DNA of 64,000 nucleotides, taken from positions 1,178,001 to 1,242,000 of the forward strand of contig NZ_CP033878.1 of the NCBI RefSeq assembly GCF_009690625.1, read 5' to 3'. The notes under the pieces were generated by a model that had not been told where the DNA came from, made no database searches, and saw only the letters and a program-made list of their open reading frames with translations. Shown here piece by piece: positions 53,207 to 61,800 of this stretch. The DNA comes from Halorhabdus sp. CBA1104 (GTDB taxonomy: Archaea; Halobacteriota; Halobacteria; Halobacteriales; Haloarculaceae). The number at the start of each line of letters is the position of its first letter. Positions within the stretch are counted from its first letter, which is position 1. Made by a program: the position numbers and the translations under genes.

Positions 53207-53865
53207 TTATTCCAGGTATGGCAACGTGTCGGCCGTCGCCGCAATCTCGTTTCGTTTGCACTCATCAACGCGGTGGTGTCCCAGATACCCTCGACTAACG
53301 CCTGTCGCTGGGCGTCATCGACGCTGACCTCGACGGTCTGATCGCCGTAGGTAACGGTCTCGCTTGCAACGTCGATGTCGATATCGCCGTCGGGGTTCTC
53401 CTCGACCCACTCCTGTAAGTCGGCGATCGTCTCGTGGTCGGCCGTCACGGTGGGCATGCCCAGCGCGAGGCAGTTGCCCGCGAAGATTTCGGCGAAGGAC
53501 TCGCCGATGAACGCGTCGATCCCCCAGCGCATCAACGCCTGGGGGGCGTGCTCCCGTGAGGAGCCACACCCGAAGTTGTCGTTGACGACCATGACTGAGG
53601 CGTCCCGGAACTGGTCCTCGTTCATCGGGTGCTCTTTCTGGTTGTCCACTTCGACGGCTCCGCCGTCTCCGTCTCGCGACTCAGCTGGAGTCGCGCTGTC
53701 GTACCGAACGTCGAAAAAGGCGAACTGCCCCAGGCCATCGAAGGTGACGACCTTCATGAACCGCGCGGGGATGATCTGGTCGGTGTCGATGTCGTTGCCC
53801 CGGATCGGCACGCCGGTGCCGTTCACTGCCCGGACTTCGGGGATGTCGGCGTCGAAGTCGCTCAT
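53207..53865 (-). CDS. leuD: 3-isopropylmalate dehydratase small subunit (with a 1-base deletion near the end)
   Basis: Swivel subunit of isopropylmalate isomerase: RGNDIDTDQIIPARF, NFGCGSSREHAPQAL and ALVEGIWDTTALMSAN are typical. After SAN the reading frame leaves the family: it continues for some 85 residues of basic nonsense to 52990, antisense to the HalX gene. Inserting one base around 53252-53254 gives the expected end (NEIAATADTLPYLE, stop at 53207-53209), about 219 residues. So a sequencing indel or recent lesion is likely. ATGA overlap with leuC. Confidence 0.88.
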
Positions 53866-55283
53866 GCGGGGGTCACCTCCGGCAGTTCGCGCACGTCAGT
53901 CACTTCCCCGGTGATCGCCGCGGCGGCGACCATCTGGGGATTCATCAGCACCGTCCGCCCGTCTTTGCTGCCCTGCCGGCCGACGAAGTTCCGGTTCGAG
54001 GAGGATGCGGAGGCCTCGTCACCCTCCAGCTGATCCTCGTTCATGCCCAGACACATCGAACAGCCGGCGTTGCGCCACTCGAAGCCGGCCTCCCGGAAGG
54101 TCTCGGCCAGGCCTTCCTCCTCGGCGGCCTGCTGGACGCGCTGGCTCCCGGGGACAACCATCGCCCGGACGCTGTCGTCGACTTCCCGGCCCTCGATGAT
54201 GTCTGCGGCTCGACGCAGGTCGGGCAGGCGCGCGTTCGTACACGAGCCCAGGAAGACGACATCGATGTCGTAGCCCGCCATCGTCTCGCCGGGCTCGACG
54301 CGCATGTGTTCCTGGGCGCGCCGGGCGGTCTCCTGCTTGTCTTCTTTCAGGTCCTCGGGCGCAGGAATCGGATCGGTGATGCCGATGCCCTGACCGGGGG
54401 TCGTGCCCCAGGTGACGACCGGTTCGAGTTCGCTCGCGTCGATGTGAACCACGTCGTCGTACTCGGCCATCTCGTCGCTCCGGATGGACTCCCAGTAGGG
54501 TTTCAGTTCGTCGAAGGCCTCGGGATTCTCCTGGAAGTAGTCCGTCTCTTTCAGCCATTCGTAGGTGGTCTCATCGGGGTTGACGTAGCCCGCGCGAGCG
54601 CCACCCTCGATGGACATGTTACAGATGCTCATCCGGCCTTCCATGTCCAGGTTCTCGATGGCCTCGCCGGCGTACTCGTAGACGTAGCCGACGCCGCCGT
54701 CGGTGCCCAGTCGGCGGATGATCTCTAAGATGATGTCCTTGGCCTCGACGCCCGGACCCAGTTCACCGTCGACTTCGATTTTGCGGACCTTCTGTTTCTC
54801 CATGGCGATGCACTGGGTCGCCAGCACGTCCCGAATCTGGGAGGTGCCGATGCCGAAGGCCAGTGCGCCGAAGGCGCCGTGGGTCGAGGTGTGGCTGTCG
54901 CCACAGACGATCGTCTTCCCGGGCTGGGTGATGCCCTGCTCCGGGCCGATGACGTGGACGATACCCTGATCGCCCGTCGTCGGGTCCGAAAAGTCGATAC
55001 CCGCATCGCGGACGTTTGCCTCCAACTCGCCCATCATTTCCTCGGCCGCGTCGTCGCTGTAGGGCCGGGACTGATCGCTCGTCGGGACGATGTGATCGAC
55101 GGTCGCGTGAGTCAGATCCGGTCGGGCAACCTCGATATCGCGCTCGCGAAGCATGCCGAAGGCCTGTGGGCTGGTAACCTCGTGGATGAGGTGGAGTCCG
55201 ACGAATAGCTGATCCTGCCCGTTGGGTAGGGTCGTTACCTTGTGGCGATCCCACACCTTGTCGTACAGCGTTCCCTGACTCAT
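53862..55283 (-). CDS. leuC: 3-isopropylmalate dehydratase large subunit
   Basis: 473 residues of the aconitase family. Iron-sulfur cluster cysteines are in FLGSCTNARLPDL and GCSMCLGMNED; further marks are HLIHEVTSPQAF, GDSHTSTHGAFGALAFGIG and the R-rich end NRNFVGRQGSKDGRT. Isomerises 2- to 3-isopropylmalate with LeuD. Overlaps leuD by 4 bases. A 14-residue mini-frame ends across its start. Confidence 0.95.
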   Translation of the reverse strand: MSQGTLYDKVWDRHKVTTLPNGQDQLFVGLHLIHEVTSPQAFGMLRERDIEVARPDLTHATVDHIVPTSDQSRPYSDDAAEEMMGELEANVRDAGIDFSDPTTGDQGIVHVIGPEQGITQPGKTIVCGDSHTSTHGAFGALAFGIGTSQIRDVLATQCIAMEKQKVRKIEVDGELGPGVEAKDIILEIIRRLGTDGGVGYVYEYAGEAIENLDMEGRMSICNMSIEGGARAGYVNPDETTYEWLKETDYFQENPEAFDELKPYWESIRSDEMAEYDDVVHIDASELEPVVTWGTTPGQGIGITDPIPAPEDLKEDKQETARRAQEHMRVEPGETMAGYDIDVVFLGSCTNARLPDLRRAADIIEGREVDDSVRAMVVPGSQRVQQAAEEEGLAETFREAGFEWRNAGCSMCLGMNEDQLEGDEASASSSNRNFVGRQGSKDGRTVLMNPQMVAAAAITGEVTDVRELPEVTPA

Positions 55284-55324
55284 ACTCGTCCGTCCGTTGT
55301 CTGCGTTCGATAGCGTGCGTTCAT
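55280..55324 (-). CDS. 14-residue upstream mini-ORF coupled to leuC
   Basis: MNARYRTQTTDGRV followed by TGA overlapping the leuC ATG as ATGA. It fills the 54-base gap between ilvC and leuC. It has no Leu, Ile or Val except one final Val, so it is not an attenuator peptide of the classical kind. It may only couple ribosome flow to leuC. Could equally be a chance frame. Confidence 0.3.
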   Translation of the reverse strand: MNARYRTQTTDGRV

Positions 55325-55337
55325 TGTGTCGCGTCGA

Positions 55338-56348
55338 TCACTCCGCCTGCTCGTCCCAGGAGAACAGGTCCCGCAGGGACTCGCCGACGTTTTCGATGTC
55401 GTGATTCTGTTCTGCGTCTCGCAACTGCTTGTAGCTCGGCCGGTTGGTCTGGTTCTCGGCGATCCACTCCTTGGCGAACTCGCCGTTCTGGACCTCTTCG
55501 AGGATCTGCTCCATCCCCTCGCGGGCCGAATCGTCGATGACGTACTCCCCGCGGGTGAGGCCACCGTACTCGGCGGTATCGGAGACGGAGTTCCACATCT
55601 CCATCAGCCCGCCCTCGTAGATCAGATCGACGATCAGCTTCATCTCGTTCATGACCTCGAAGTAGGCCATCTCCGGGCTGTATCCGGCGTCGACCAGCGT
55701 TTCGTAGCCGACCTTCATCATCTCGGTGACGCCGCCACAGAGGACGGCCTGCTCGCCAAAGAGGTCGGTCTCGGTTTCCTCGCGGAAGGTCGTCTCGATG
55801 ACGCCAGCTCGCGTACAGCCGATCGCCTTCGCGTACGCGAGGGCCGCCTCCTTGGCCTGGCCGCTCTCGTCCTGGTAGACCGCGACCAGACCGGGCGTGC
55901 CCTCGCCGCGCTGGTAGGTCCGCCGGACCAGGTGGCCCGGGGACTTCGGGGCGACCATCGTCACGTCGACGCCCTCCGGCGGTTCGATCTGGCCGTAGTG
56001 GATGTTAAAGCCGTGAGCGAACTGGAGGGTGTCCCCCGGCTCCAGGCTGTCCTCGATGTCGTCGTAGACGGCCGGCTGGACCGTATCGGGGACGAGCATC
56101 ACGACGATGTCGCCGTCCGCTGCGGCGTCAGCCGGCGTCTTGACCGTCAGACCGGCGTCTTCGGCGACCGGGCGATCCTCGTTGCCCTCCGGCAGGCCAA
56201 CGACCACGTCGACGCCGCTGTCGTCGAGGTTCTGGGCGTGAGCGTGGCCCTGGCTGCCAAAGCCAAGGACCGCTACCGTCGTGTCTGCGAGATACGATTC
56301 GTCTGCGTCGTCGTCGTAGTATACTGTCGCGTTGAATTCCTCGGTCAT
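55338..56348 (-). CDS. ilvC: Ketol-acid reductoisomerase (class I)
   Basis: 336 residues. Converts acetolactate or acetohydroxybutyrate to the dihydroxy acids of valine and isoleucine synthesis. Rossmann [18 protein letters not shown]; knotted C-terminal domain with the metal site: [30 protein letters not shown] and [20 protein letters not shown] (20 residues), [12 protein letters not shown]. Fits class I (short) length. Follows ilvN with a 72-base gap. Confidence 0.95.
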   Translation of the reverse strand: MTEEFNATVYYDDDADESYLADTTVAVLGFGSQGHAHAQNLDDSGVDVVVGLPEGNEDRPVAEDAGLTVKTPADAAADGDIVVMLVPDTVQPAVYDDIEDSLEPGDTLQFAHGFNIHYGQIEPPEGVDVTMVAPKSPGHLVRRTYQRGEGTPGLVAVYQDESGQAKEAALAYAKAIGCTRAGVIETTFREETETDLFGEQAVLCGGVTEMMKVGYETLVDAGYSPEMAYFEVMNEMKLIVDLIYEGGLMEMWNSVSDTAEYGGLTRGEYVIDDSAREGMEQILEEVQNGEFAKEWIAENQTNRPSYKQLRDAEQNHDIENVGESLRDLFSWDEQAE

Positions 56349-56420
56349 GGTTGTCGTCTCCGTGTCTGCGTTGCGTGGGTGTCAATCTATCGTGTCGTCA
56401 TGGCCAGGCGAGCGGTGGCG

Positions 56421-57038
56421 TTACTCACCGCTCGCGTACCCGTTTGCGTCCATCGTCTCCGCGCCGCGTTCGAGGGCTGCTGCACCAGTGCGGACGACTT
56501 CCTCGACCTCGAACTGTTCGAAGGCCTCGACGGCGGCGTCGATCTTCTGTTTGCTGCCCGTGATCTCGACGGTCACGGCGTTGGGCGAGGCGTCGACCGC
56601 CTGGCCGTTGTACATCTCCGCGACCGACTGGACGTCGTCGGGCTTTTGGCCCCGAACTTTCACGAGGGCGAGTTCCCGCCGCATCGCCTCGGGCTCGAGT
56701 TCCTCGACGGCGATCGTCGGGATGAGTTTCCGGAGCTGTTTTTTGGCCTGCTCGACGCCAGGCTCGGGTTCCTCGATGACGATCGTCATCCGGGCAACGC
56801 CGTCGTCGGTCGTCGGCCCGACAGTGAGGCTCTCGATGTTGAACTGCCGGCGGCTAAAGAGCCCGGACACTTCAGCGAGGACGCCGGGCTCGTGTTTGAC
56901 CAGCGCCGACAGCACCGCGTGGCGGGGCTGGTGGGTCGCTTCCGCTTTCGGGTCGATACGAATGCCTTGCTCGTTGCGCCGGCCCTCGGGTCGAATCCGT
57001 TCCTCGGGGGCTGGCCCAGGGAGTTCTCCACTGCTCAT
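56421..57038 (-). CDS. ilvN: Acetolactate synthase small (regulatory) subunit
   Basis: 205 residues. ACT domain at ~35-110 (HAVLSALVKHEPGVLAEVSG, RQFNIESLTVGP), followed by the second ACT-like domain (ELALVKVRGQKPDDV). Binds valine and adjusts IlvB activity. About 30 residues of charged N-terminal extension (PAPEERIRPEGRRNEQG). The ATG is 2 bases after the ilvB stop, so translation is coupled. A much longer open frame upstream lies inside ilvB and is ignored. Confidence 0.94.
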   Translation of the reverse strand: MSSGELPGPAPEERIRPEGRRNEQGIRIDPKAEATHQPRHAVLSALVKHEPGVLAEVSGLFSRRQFNIESLTVGPTTDDGVARMTIVIEEPEPGVEQAKKQLRKLIPTIAVEELEPEAMRRELALVKVRGQKPDDVQSVAEMYNGQAVDASPNAVTVEITGSKQKIDAAVEAFEQFEVEEVVRTGAAALERGAETMDANGYASGE

Positions 57039-57040
57039 TG

Positions 57041-58816
57041 TTAGAGGGAGTCCAGTTGGTCTTCCGAGAGGGCGAACTGTCCGTTGTCGCCGCCGCTCGG
57101 AACCATCGGGTAGACGTTCTCGCCGGGGTCGATGATCGCGTCGATGACGGCCGGCCCGTCGTACTCGCGAGCCTCCTGAATCACGTCGTCGACCTCGTCG
57201 TACTCTTCGAGCCGGAAGCCACGCGCGCCAAAGGATTCCGCCAGCAGGTCGAACTCGGGGATCCACGGGTACTCGCTTGCCATCCGCCGACCCTCGTAGA
57301 ACCCGTCCTGCCACTGGCGGACCATCCCGATCGCCTCGTTGTTGAGGATGACGTACGTGATGTCCAGATCTTCCCTGACCGCGACCGAGAGTTCCTGCAT
57401 CGTCATCAGGAACGACCCGTCGCCGTCGAAGGTGACGACCTCCCGATCTGGCGCACCCAGCTTCGCGCCGATGGCCGACGGGACGCCGTAGCCCATCGTT
57501 CCCAGCCCGTTGGAAGAGACCCACGTGCGGGGCTCGGTGTACGTCCAGAACTGGCAGGCCCACATCTGGTGTTGGCCGACGCCGGTGGTGACGATCGCAT
57601 CGTCGTCTGCCAGTTCGGCGAAGCGTTCGACGACGTACTGCGGTTTCAGCGGCTCGTCCTCGGGCGTCTCGTAGTCCAGCGGATATTCCGATTTCCAGGT
57701 CTGGCACTGTTGGCGCCACGTCTCGGCCTCTGGTGCGTCCGTCAGTTCGTCGTCGAGCTGTTCGAGGACGCGCTCTGCGTCGCCCAACAACGGGTAATCG
57801 GCGTAGATGTTCTTGTTGATCTCGGCGGGGTCGATCTCGACGTGGATGACCTCGGCGTCGGGCGCGAAGGTGTCGACGCCGCCAGTCAGGCGGTCGTCGA
57901 AACGCGTCCCGACACCCAACAACACGTCGCAGTTGGTGATCGCCATATTGGCCGCGCCGGTGCCGTGCATCCCGGCCATGCCAAGCGAGAGGGCGTCAGT
58001 CTCGGGGAACGTGCCCAGTCCAGGCATCGTCGTGATCACCGGGATCTCGTACTCCCGGGCGAACGCACGCAGTTCGTCGTGAGCTTCGCCCTTGATGACG
58101 CCCCCACCCGAGAGGATGGCCGGCCGATCGGCCGCTTCCAAGGCTTCGGCGGCCGCCTCGATGACTACCTCGTCTGCGGTCTCGGGCGGATGGTAGGTCT
58201 CTGGCGTTTCGGGGGAGACCGGCTGGACGTCAGTCTCGGCCTTGCTGGCGTCTTTGGGCAGATCGACCAGGGTCGGCCCTTGTCGGCCAGCATCGGCCAG
58301 TGCGAACGCCTCGCTGACGTCCTCGCCGAGGGTATCCGGGTCGCCGGCGAAGTAGTTCTGTTTGGTGATCGGTTGGGTAATGCCGACGGTATCGACCTCC
58401 TGAAAGGCGTCGTTGCCGACGAAATCCGTCGCGACCTGGCCCGTCAGCGCGATCATCGGATCCGAGTCCATCGAGGCGTCGGCGATGCCCGTCACGAGAT
58501 TCGTCGCGCCCGGCCCGGAGGTCGCCATCGCGACACCGGGATCACCCGAGACGATGCCGTAGGCGTCGGCAGCGTGGGCGGCACCCTGCTCGTGAGCCAT
58601 CGTGATGTGCTCGATGTCCGAGTCATAGAGGGCGTCGTAGACGGGCATGATCGCCCCGCCCTGGACGCCAAAGGCCATGTCGACGCCGGCCTCCTCTAAG
58701 GCGATGATCGCGGCTTCCGCGCCTGTCGTCACTTCACGGGCGTCGTCAGTGGCTTGCGCTTCGTCGTCAGCTGGCGGTTCGGGCTCTGGATCTTGATGGA
58801 ACGCGCGTTCGCTCAT
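57041..58816 (-). CDS. ilvB: Acetolactate synthase large (catalytic) subunit
   Basis: 591 residues. ThDP enzyme: the proton-relay Glu lies in MAHEQGAAHAADAYG, the ThDP/Mg motif is GDGSFLMTMQELSVA with NNEAIGMVRQW, and FAD region TMPGLGTFPETDALSLGMAG. First step of branched-chain synthesis. The first ~40 residues are a low-complexity acidic extension (PEPEPPADDEAQATDDA). GGAGGT lies 8 bases before the ATG, a clear Shine-Dalgarno. Preceded by a long leader with a hairpin and mini-ORF. Confidence 0.95.
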   Translation of the reverse strand: MSERAFHQDPEPEPPADDEAQATDDAREVTTGAEAAIIALEEAGVDMAFGVQGGAIMPVYDALYDSDIEHITMAHEQGAAHAADAYGIVSGDPGVAMATSGPGATNLVTGIADASMDSDPMIALTGQVATDFVGNDAFQEVDTVGITQPITKQNYFAGDPDTLGEDVSEAFALADAGRQGPTLVDLPKDASKAETDVQPVSPETPETYHPPETADEVVIEAAAEALEAADRPAILSGGGVIKGEAHDELRAFAREYEIPVITTMPGLGTFPETDALSLGMAGMHGTGAANMAITNCDVLLGVGTRFDDRLTGGVDTFAPDAEVIHVEIDPAEINKNIYADYPLLGDAERVLEQLDDELTDAPEAETWRQQCQTWKSEYPLDYETPEDEPLKPQYVVERFAELADDDAIVTTGVGQHQMWACQFWTYTEPRTWVSSNGLGTMGYGVPSAIGAKLGAPDREVVTFDGDGSFLMTMQELSVAVREDLDITYVILNNEAIGMVRQWQDGFYEGRRMASEYPWIPEFDLLAESFGARGFRLEEYDEVDDVIQEAREYDGPAVIDAIIDPGENVYPMVPSGGDNGQFALSEDQLDSL

Positions 58817-58896
58817 GGGCGATACCTCCGTGCTGTGGGTGCCGCTCGCGGACTGGCTGCCCGCGGATGCGGCGTCGGTGAATGCTGATGTGTCAT
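58813..58896 (-). CDS. 27-residue upstream ORF in the ilvB leader
   Basis: MTHQHSPTPHPRAASPRAAP, then TARRYRP, ending TGA that overlaps the ilvB ATG (ATGA). Rich in Pro, Ala, His and Arg, without Leu, Ile or Val. Its stop/start overlap and the GGAGGT inside its last codons mean ribosomes finishing it are placed on ilvB. Could be a leader peptide whose translation tunes ilvB; may also be incidental. Confidence 0.35.
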   Translation of the reverse strand: MTHQHSPTPHPRAASPRAAPTARRYRP

Positions 58897-58951
58897 GGCT
58901 GGCGTCTGCTCGCTGGTAGTCAACGCGCCGTACGATCGTCGTGAGAAGTGT

Positions 58952-58985
58952 GGTACTATCGGGGCTATAGTGCCCCTACAATACC
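58952..58985 (-). promoter_or_regulatory. Strong hairpin in the ilvB leader
   Basis: GGTATTGTAGGGGC, loop ACTATA, GCCCCGATAGTACC: 14 pairs with one A-G mismatch and two G-T wobbles, counted by hand. Because DNA of this form is also a palindrome it could bind a protein. It lies ~135-170 bases before the ilvB start. Confidence 0.6.
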
Positions 58986-59058
58986 GCTCAGAAGCAGGTC
59001 GGACGCGCCGCTGGCACCGGATCGCACTCCAGACGAGACCAGCGGGCACATCGGTACC

Positions 59059-59090
59059 GGAACGTCGTCGTCGTTCATTATAAACGTTCC
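59059..59090 (-). promoter_or_regulatory. ilvB promoter with inverted repeat around the TATA box
   Basis: Minus-strand TTTATAAT (59077-59084) is flanked by GGAACG (59059-59064) and CGTTCC (59085-59090), six-base arms 20 apart. Such repeats around a TATA element are typical of haloarchaeal operators for Lrp or winged-helix regulators. Confidence 0.5.
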
Positions 59091-59170
59091 GTGAGATGGA
59101 TCCACGAACGGTTGCCAAGACAGCAGACAGCGGTCGCTGGCCGGGCTGAGCGGGCGACGTGGACGTCATC

Positions 59171-60392
59171 TCAAGCACTGACCTCCTCACGTGCCTCGAC
59201 GCCCACGTCGCGGGCAAACCGTTCGAGGACGTCCATCGTGACGCGGTTGTCCTCGGCACCGAACGCCTTGACCCGGCGGGTGACCTCCCGTACCTCCGAA
59301 TCTGACGGCGCGAAGCCGGCATCGCGGAGTCGCTCGCGGACCGAGTGCTGGCCAGTGTGTTTGCCAAGCACCAGTTCGCGCTCGGCACCGACCATCTCGG
59401 GAGTCATGACGCCAGGCTCGAACGTCTCGCTGTTCTCGATGACGCCGGCGGCGTGGATGCCCGATTCGTGGGAGAAGGCGTTCTCGCCGACGACGGGCTT
59501 GTTACCCGGGGTATCGACACCACTTTTGTCCTCGATTAGCCGGGACAGCTCGGTGATACGAGTCGTATCGATACCCGTATCGACGTCGTACAGACTCTCG
59601 GCGGCCATGACAACTTCCTCGTAGGCGGCGTTGCCGGCCCGCTCCCCGATGCCGTTGACCGATACCTGGGCCTGAGCACCGCCGGCCTCGTAGCCCGCTA
59701 AGGCGTTGGCCGTCGCCAGCCCGAAGTCGTCGTGCGTGTGCACGTCGACGCGAGCGTCCGTGTGAGCGTCGACTTTCGCAACCATCTCCCGGAAGCGGCC
59801 GGGCGTCGCAACGCCCGTCGTGTCGGGAATGTTGATCCAGTCGGCTCCGGCCCCGGTAACGGCCTCGACGACGTCCAACAGGAACGCCTCGTCGGTCCGG
59901 GTGGCGTCCATGGGCGAGAACATGCACTCGACACCGGCCTCTGTGACGCGCTGGACTGACTCGACAGCCCGTCGTTTGGCGTCCTCACGGGTCGCATGCA
60001 TCGAGTCAGACAGTTGGACGTCACTGGTCGAGACGAACACGTGGACGAGTTCGACGCCCGACTCGAGGGCGGCTTCGATATCTGCGTCGACGACGCGAGC
60101 GAGTCCACAGGTGGTCGTCGTGGTACTTTCGGCGATATCCCGAACCGCCTCGAACTCCGCGTCGGAGTTGACGGGGAACCCAGCCTCGATGACGTGGGTG
60201 CCCATTTCGTCGAGTAGCGCCGCTATCTCTCGTTTGTCTTCGTAAGAAAACGAGGTGCGCGGCGTCTGTTCCCCGTCGCGAAGCGTCGTATCGAAAATCC
60301 GTGCGTCCGTGATTTCGGACGTACTATCGAGTGTGCCCTGGAAGAACTCGATCCGCCGGGGATTCCGACGCAACCTCGGATGTGTTAGACAT
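59171..60392 (-). CDS. leuA: 2-isopropylmalate synthase-family enzyme (with a 1-base insertion near the start)
   Basis: The HMGL-like barrel is intact: FDTTLRDGEQTPRTSFSYED, VIEAGFPVNSDAEF, HVFVSTSDVQL, NIPDTTGVATPGRF, VHTHDDFGLATANALAG and the second domain VNGIGERAGNAAYEEV. Around 400 residues, without the C-terminal LeuA regulatory domain, so isopropylmalate or citramalate synthase activity both remain possible. In the given sequence the frame opens only with TTG at 60373. An ATG at 60392, at the right distance from a TATA box, starts MSNTSEVASES in another frame; removing one C from the run at 60358-60361 joins it to RRIEFFQG. First gene of the leu/ilv operon. Confidence 0.87.
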
Positions 60393-60418
60393 TTGCGTTC
60401 GGAGGCACGGCGTCGGCG

Positions 60419-60427
60419 TATTTAAAT
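60419..60427 (-). promoter_or_regulatory. TATA box of leuA
   Basis: ATTTAAATA on the minus strand, 27-35 bases before the ATG at 60392. Strong match; it argues for 60392 as the real start of leuA. Confidence 0.65.
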
Positions 60428-60636
60428 CTTCTCGAAGCCACAGTCCAGATCGGGCAAACGTCAAGTCATCGCCCAGTCTGGCGTCCAAAGTCCCGCGATT
60501 GTTGCCTAATTGGGCGTGAGCGGTGCCAAACGGGACTCTGTCTCCTCTCGACGGGCGAACCCAGGCGGCCCACTCACCGAGAGTGACCTCTTCTATTGTG
60601 TTGGATGTGAATATTATCACTACTGATATCAGGAGG

Positions 60637-60666
60637 TACAGGCTTATACTTTCGAGTCTACCTGTA
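60637..60666 (+). promoter_or_regulatory. Promoter and operator-like repeat of the BMP lipoprotein gene
   Basis: TACAGG (60637-60642) and CCTGTA (60661-60666) are six-base inverted arms 18 apart that bracket the TATA-like TTATACT (60644-60650). The ATG is at 60685. The arrangement suggests regulation of binding-protein expression. It lies between this gene and divergent leuA. Confidence 0.5.
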
Positions 60667-60684
60667 TCGGATAGCTACCCATCA

Positions 60685-61794
60685 ATGCGCCCACAACGAT
60701 ACAGTAGACGGGAGTTGCTCGGTGCCACTGCTGGCATCAGCATTGCTGGACTCGCCGGTTGTCTCGGCGATGACAGTACAGACACCGAAACCGAAACAGA
60801 CCCCTCGACGGGCGAGCAGACAGGCGAAGACGCGACGCAGGTCGGCATGATCTACGCCCTCGCCGGCCTCGACGATCGGTCGTTCAACGATGCGGCCAAC
60901 AGGGGGATCCAGCGAGCACGACTCGACTACGGCATTTCGTTCTCGAACCACGAGCCGGACGCGGCCAAAGACATCGAGAGGCTACAACGAGAGCTTGCAC
61001 GCAGTGAGACACCGACGTACGATCTGCTCTGTTGTATCGGCTTCGTCCAGCAGGACTCACTTGGACAGATCGCGTCCGAATACCCGGAGCAGCAGTTCAT
61101 GATCGTCGATGCGACTGTCGATGCCGAGAACGTCGCCAGTTACGTCTTCAAGGAGCACGAAGGCTCGTTCCAGTCGGGCCATCTCGCGGGTGAGTTGACC
61201 AGTAGAGAGATTACGCTTGGAACCGGGACAACCAACCCCGATGAACGAATCGTCGGGTTCGTTGGTGGCGTCGAAAACGACCTGATCAAACGGTTCGAGG
61301 CGGGGTATCGGGCAGGAGTGAAGTACGCCGATTCCGAGGTGACCGTCCGTTCGTCGTACGTCGGAAACTTCGCGGACGTGCAGACGGCGTTCGATATGGC
61401 ACAGGGAATGTACGACGACGGGGCGGATATCGTCTATCACGCAGCCGGCGGGGCCGGGCTGGGCGTCTTTCAAGCGGCCCAGGCGGCGAATCGGTACGCG
61501 ATCGGCGTCGACGCAGACCAGTCTCGAAGTAATCCACGATACGCGGACGTCATCCTCGCAAGTATGGTCAAGCGTGTCGACAACGCTATCTACAGCGCTA
61601 CCAGCAACGTCGTCGAGGGAGGATTCCAGGGTGGGAGCGTCGTCCCACTCGGCCTTGAAGCGGACGGCGTCGATGTGGTCTACGGGACGTCACTCGAACC
61701 AGCGATACCGAACGACGTCAAGACAGCAATCCAGACGTCCAGAGAGGCCATCATCGCGGGAGATATTACGGTCCCGACAGAGGTCGAGGGGTGA
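60685..61794 (+). CDS. BMP-family substrate-binding lipoprotein
   Basis: 369 residues. The N-terminus has a twin-arginine motif SRRELLGATAG and lipobox LAGC (Cys26), so it is exported folded by Tat and lipid-anchored outside the membrane; then a Thr/Asp/Glu linker. The rest is a BMP (Med/PnrA) domain: GMIYALAGLDDRSFNDAANR, FKEHEGSFQSGHLAGELTS, GFVGGVENDLIKRFEAGYRA, VYHAAGGAGLGVFQAAQ, and IGVDADQSRSNP. Relatives bind purine nucleosides. Six bases upstream of an Htr gene and no ABC transporter genes in view, so it likely serves as receptor protein for that transducer, like BasB-BasT in Halobacterium. Confidence 0.88.
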   Translation: MRPQRYSRRELLGATAGISIAGLAGCLGDDSTDTETETDPSTGEQTGEDATQVGMIYALAGLDDRSFNDAANRGIQRARLDYGISFSNHEPDAAKDIERLQRELARSETPTYDLLCCIGFVQQDSLGQIASEYPEQQFMIVDATVDAENVASYVFKEHEGSFQSGHLAGELTSREITLGTGTTNPDERIVGFVGGVENDLIKRFEAGYRAGVKYADSEVTVRSSYVGNFADVQTAFDMAQGMYDDGADIVYHAAGGAGLGVFQAAQAANRYAIGVDADQSRSNPRYADVILASMVKRVDNAIYSATSNVVEGGFQGGSVVPLGLEADGVDVVYGTSLEPAIPNDVKTAIQTSREAIIAGDITVPTEVEG

Positions 61795-61800
61795 CCACGA

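Larger units (their letters stand above)
58817..59170 (-). promoter_or_regulatory. Long ilvB leader region
   Basis: The 354 bases between leuA and ilvB hold an internal promoter and what would be a ~240-base leader, rare in Halobacteria where most mRNAs are leaderless. In order of transcription: TATA box TTTATAAT (59077-59084), a strong hairpin (58952-58985), then the 27-codon mini-ORF and Shine-Dalgarno before ilvB. I know no named riboswitch of this form; control by attenuation or a protein is possible. Confidence 0.55.

Noticed and set aside
55326-57044. 572-codon plus-strand frame
   Set aside because: Antisense shadow of ilvC and ilvN.
58952-58985. Naming the ilvB leader hairpin as a known riboswitch
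   Set aside because: It does not match any riboswitch or T-box consensus I know; kept as an unnamed hairpin.
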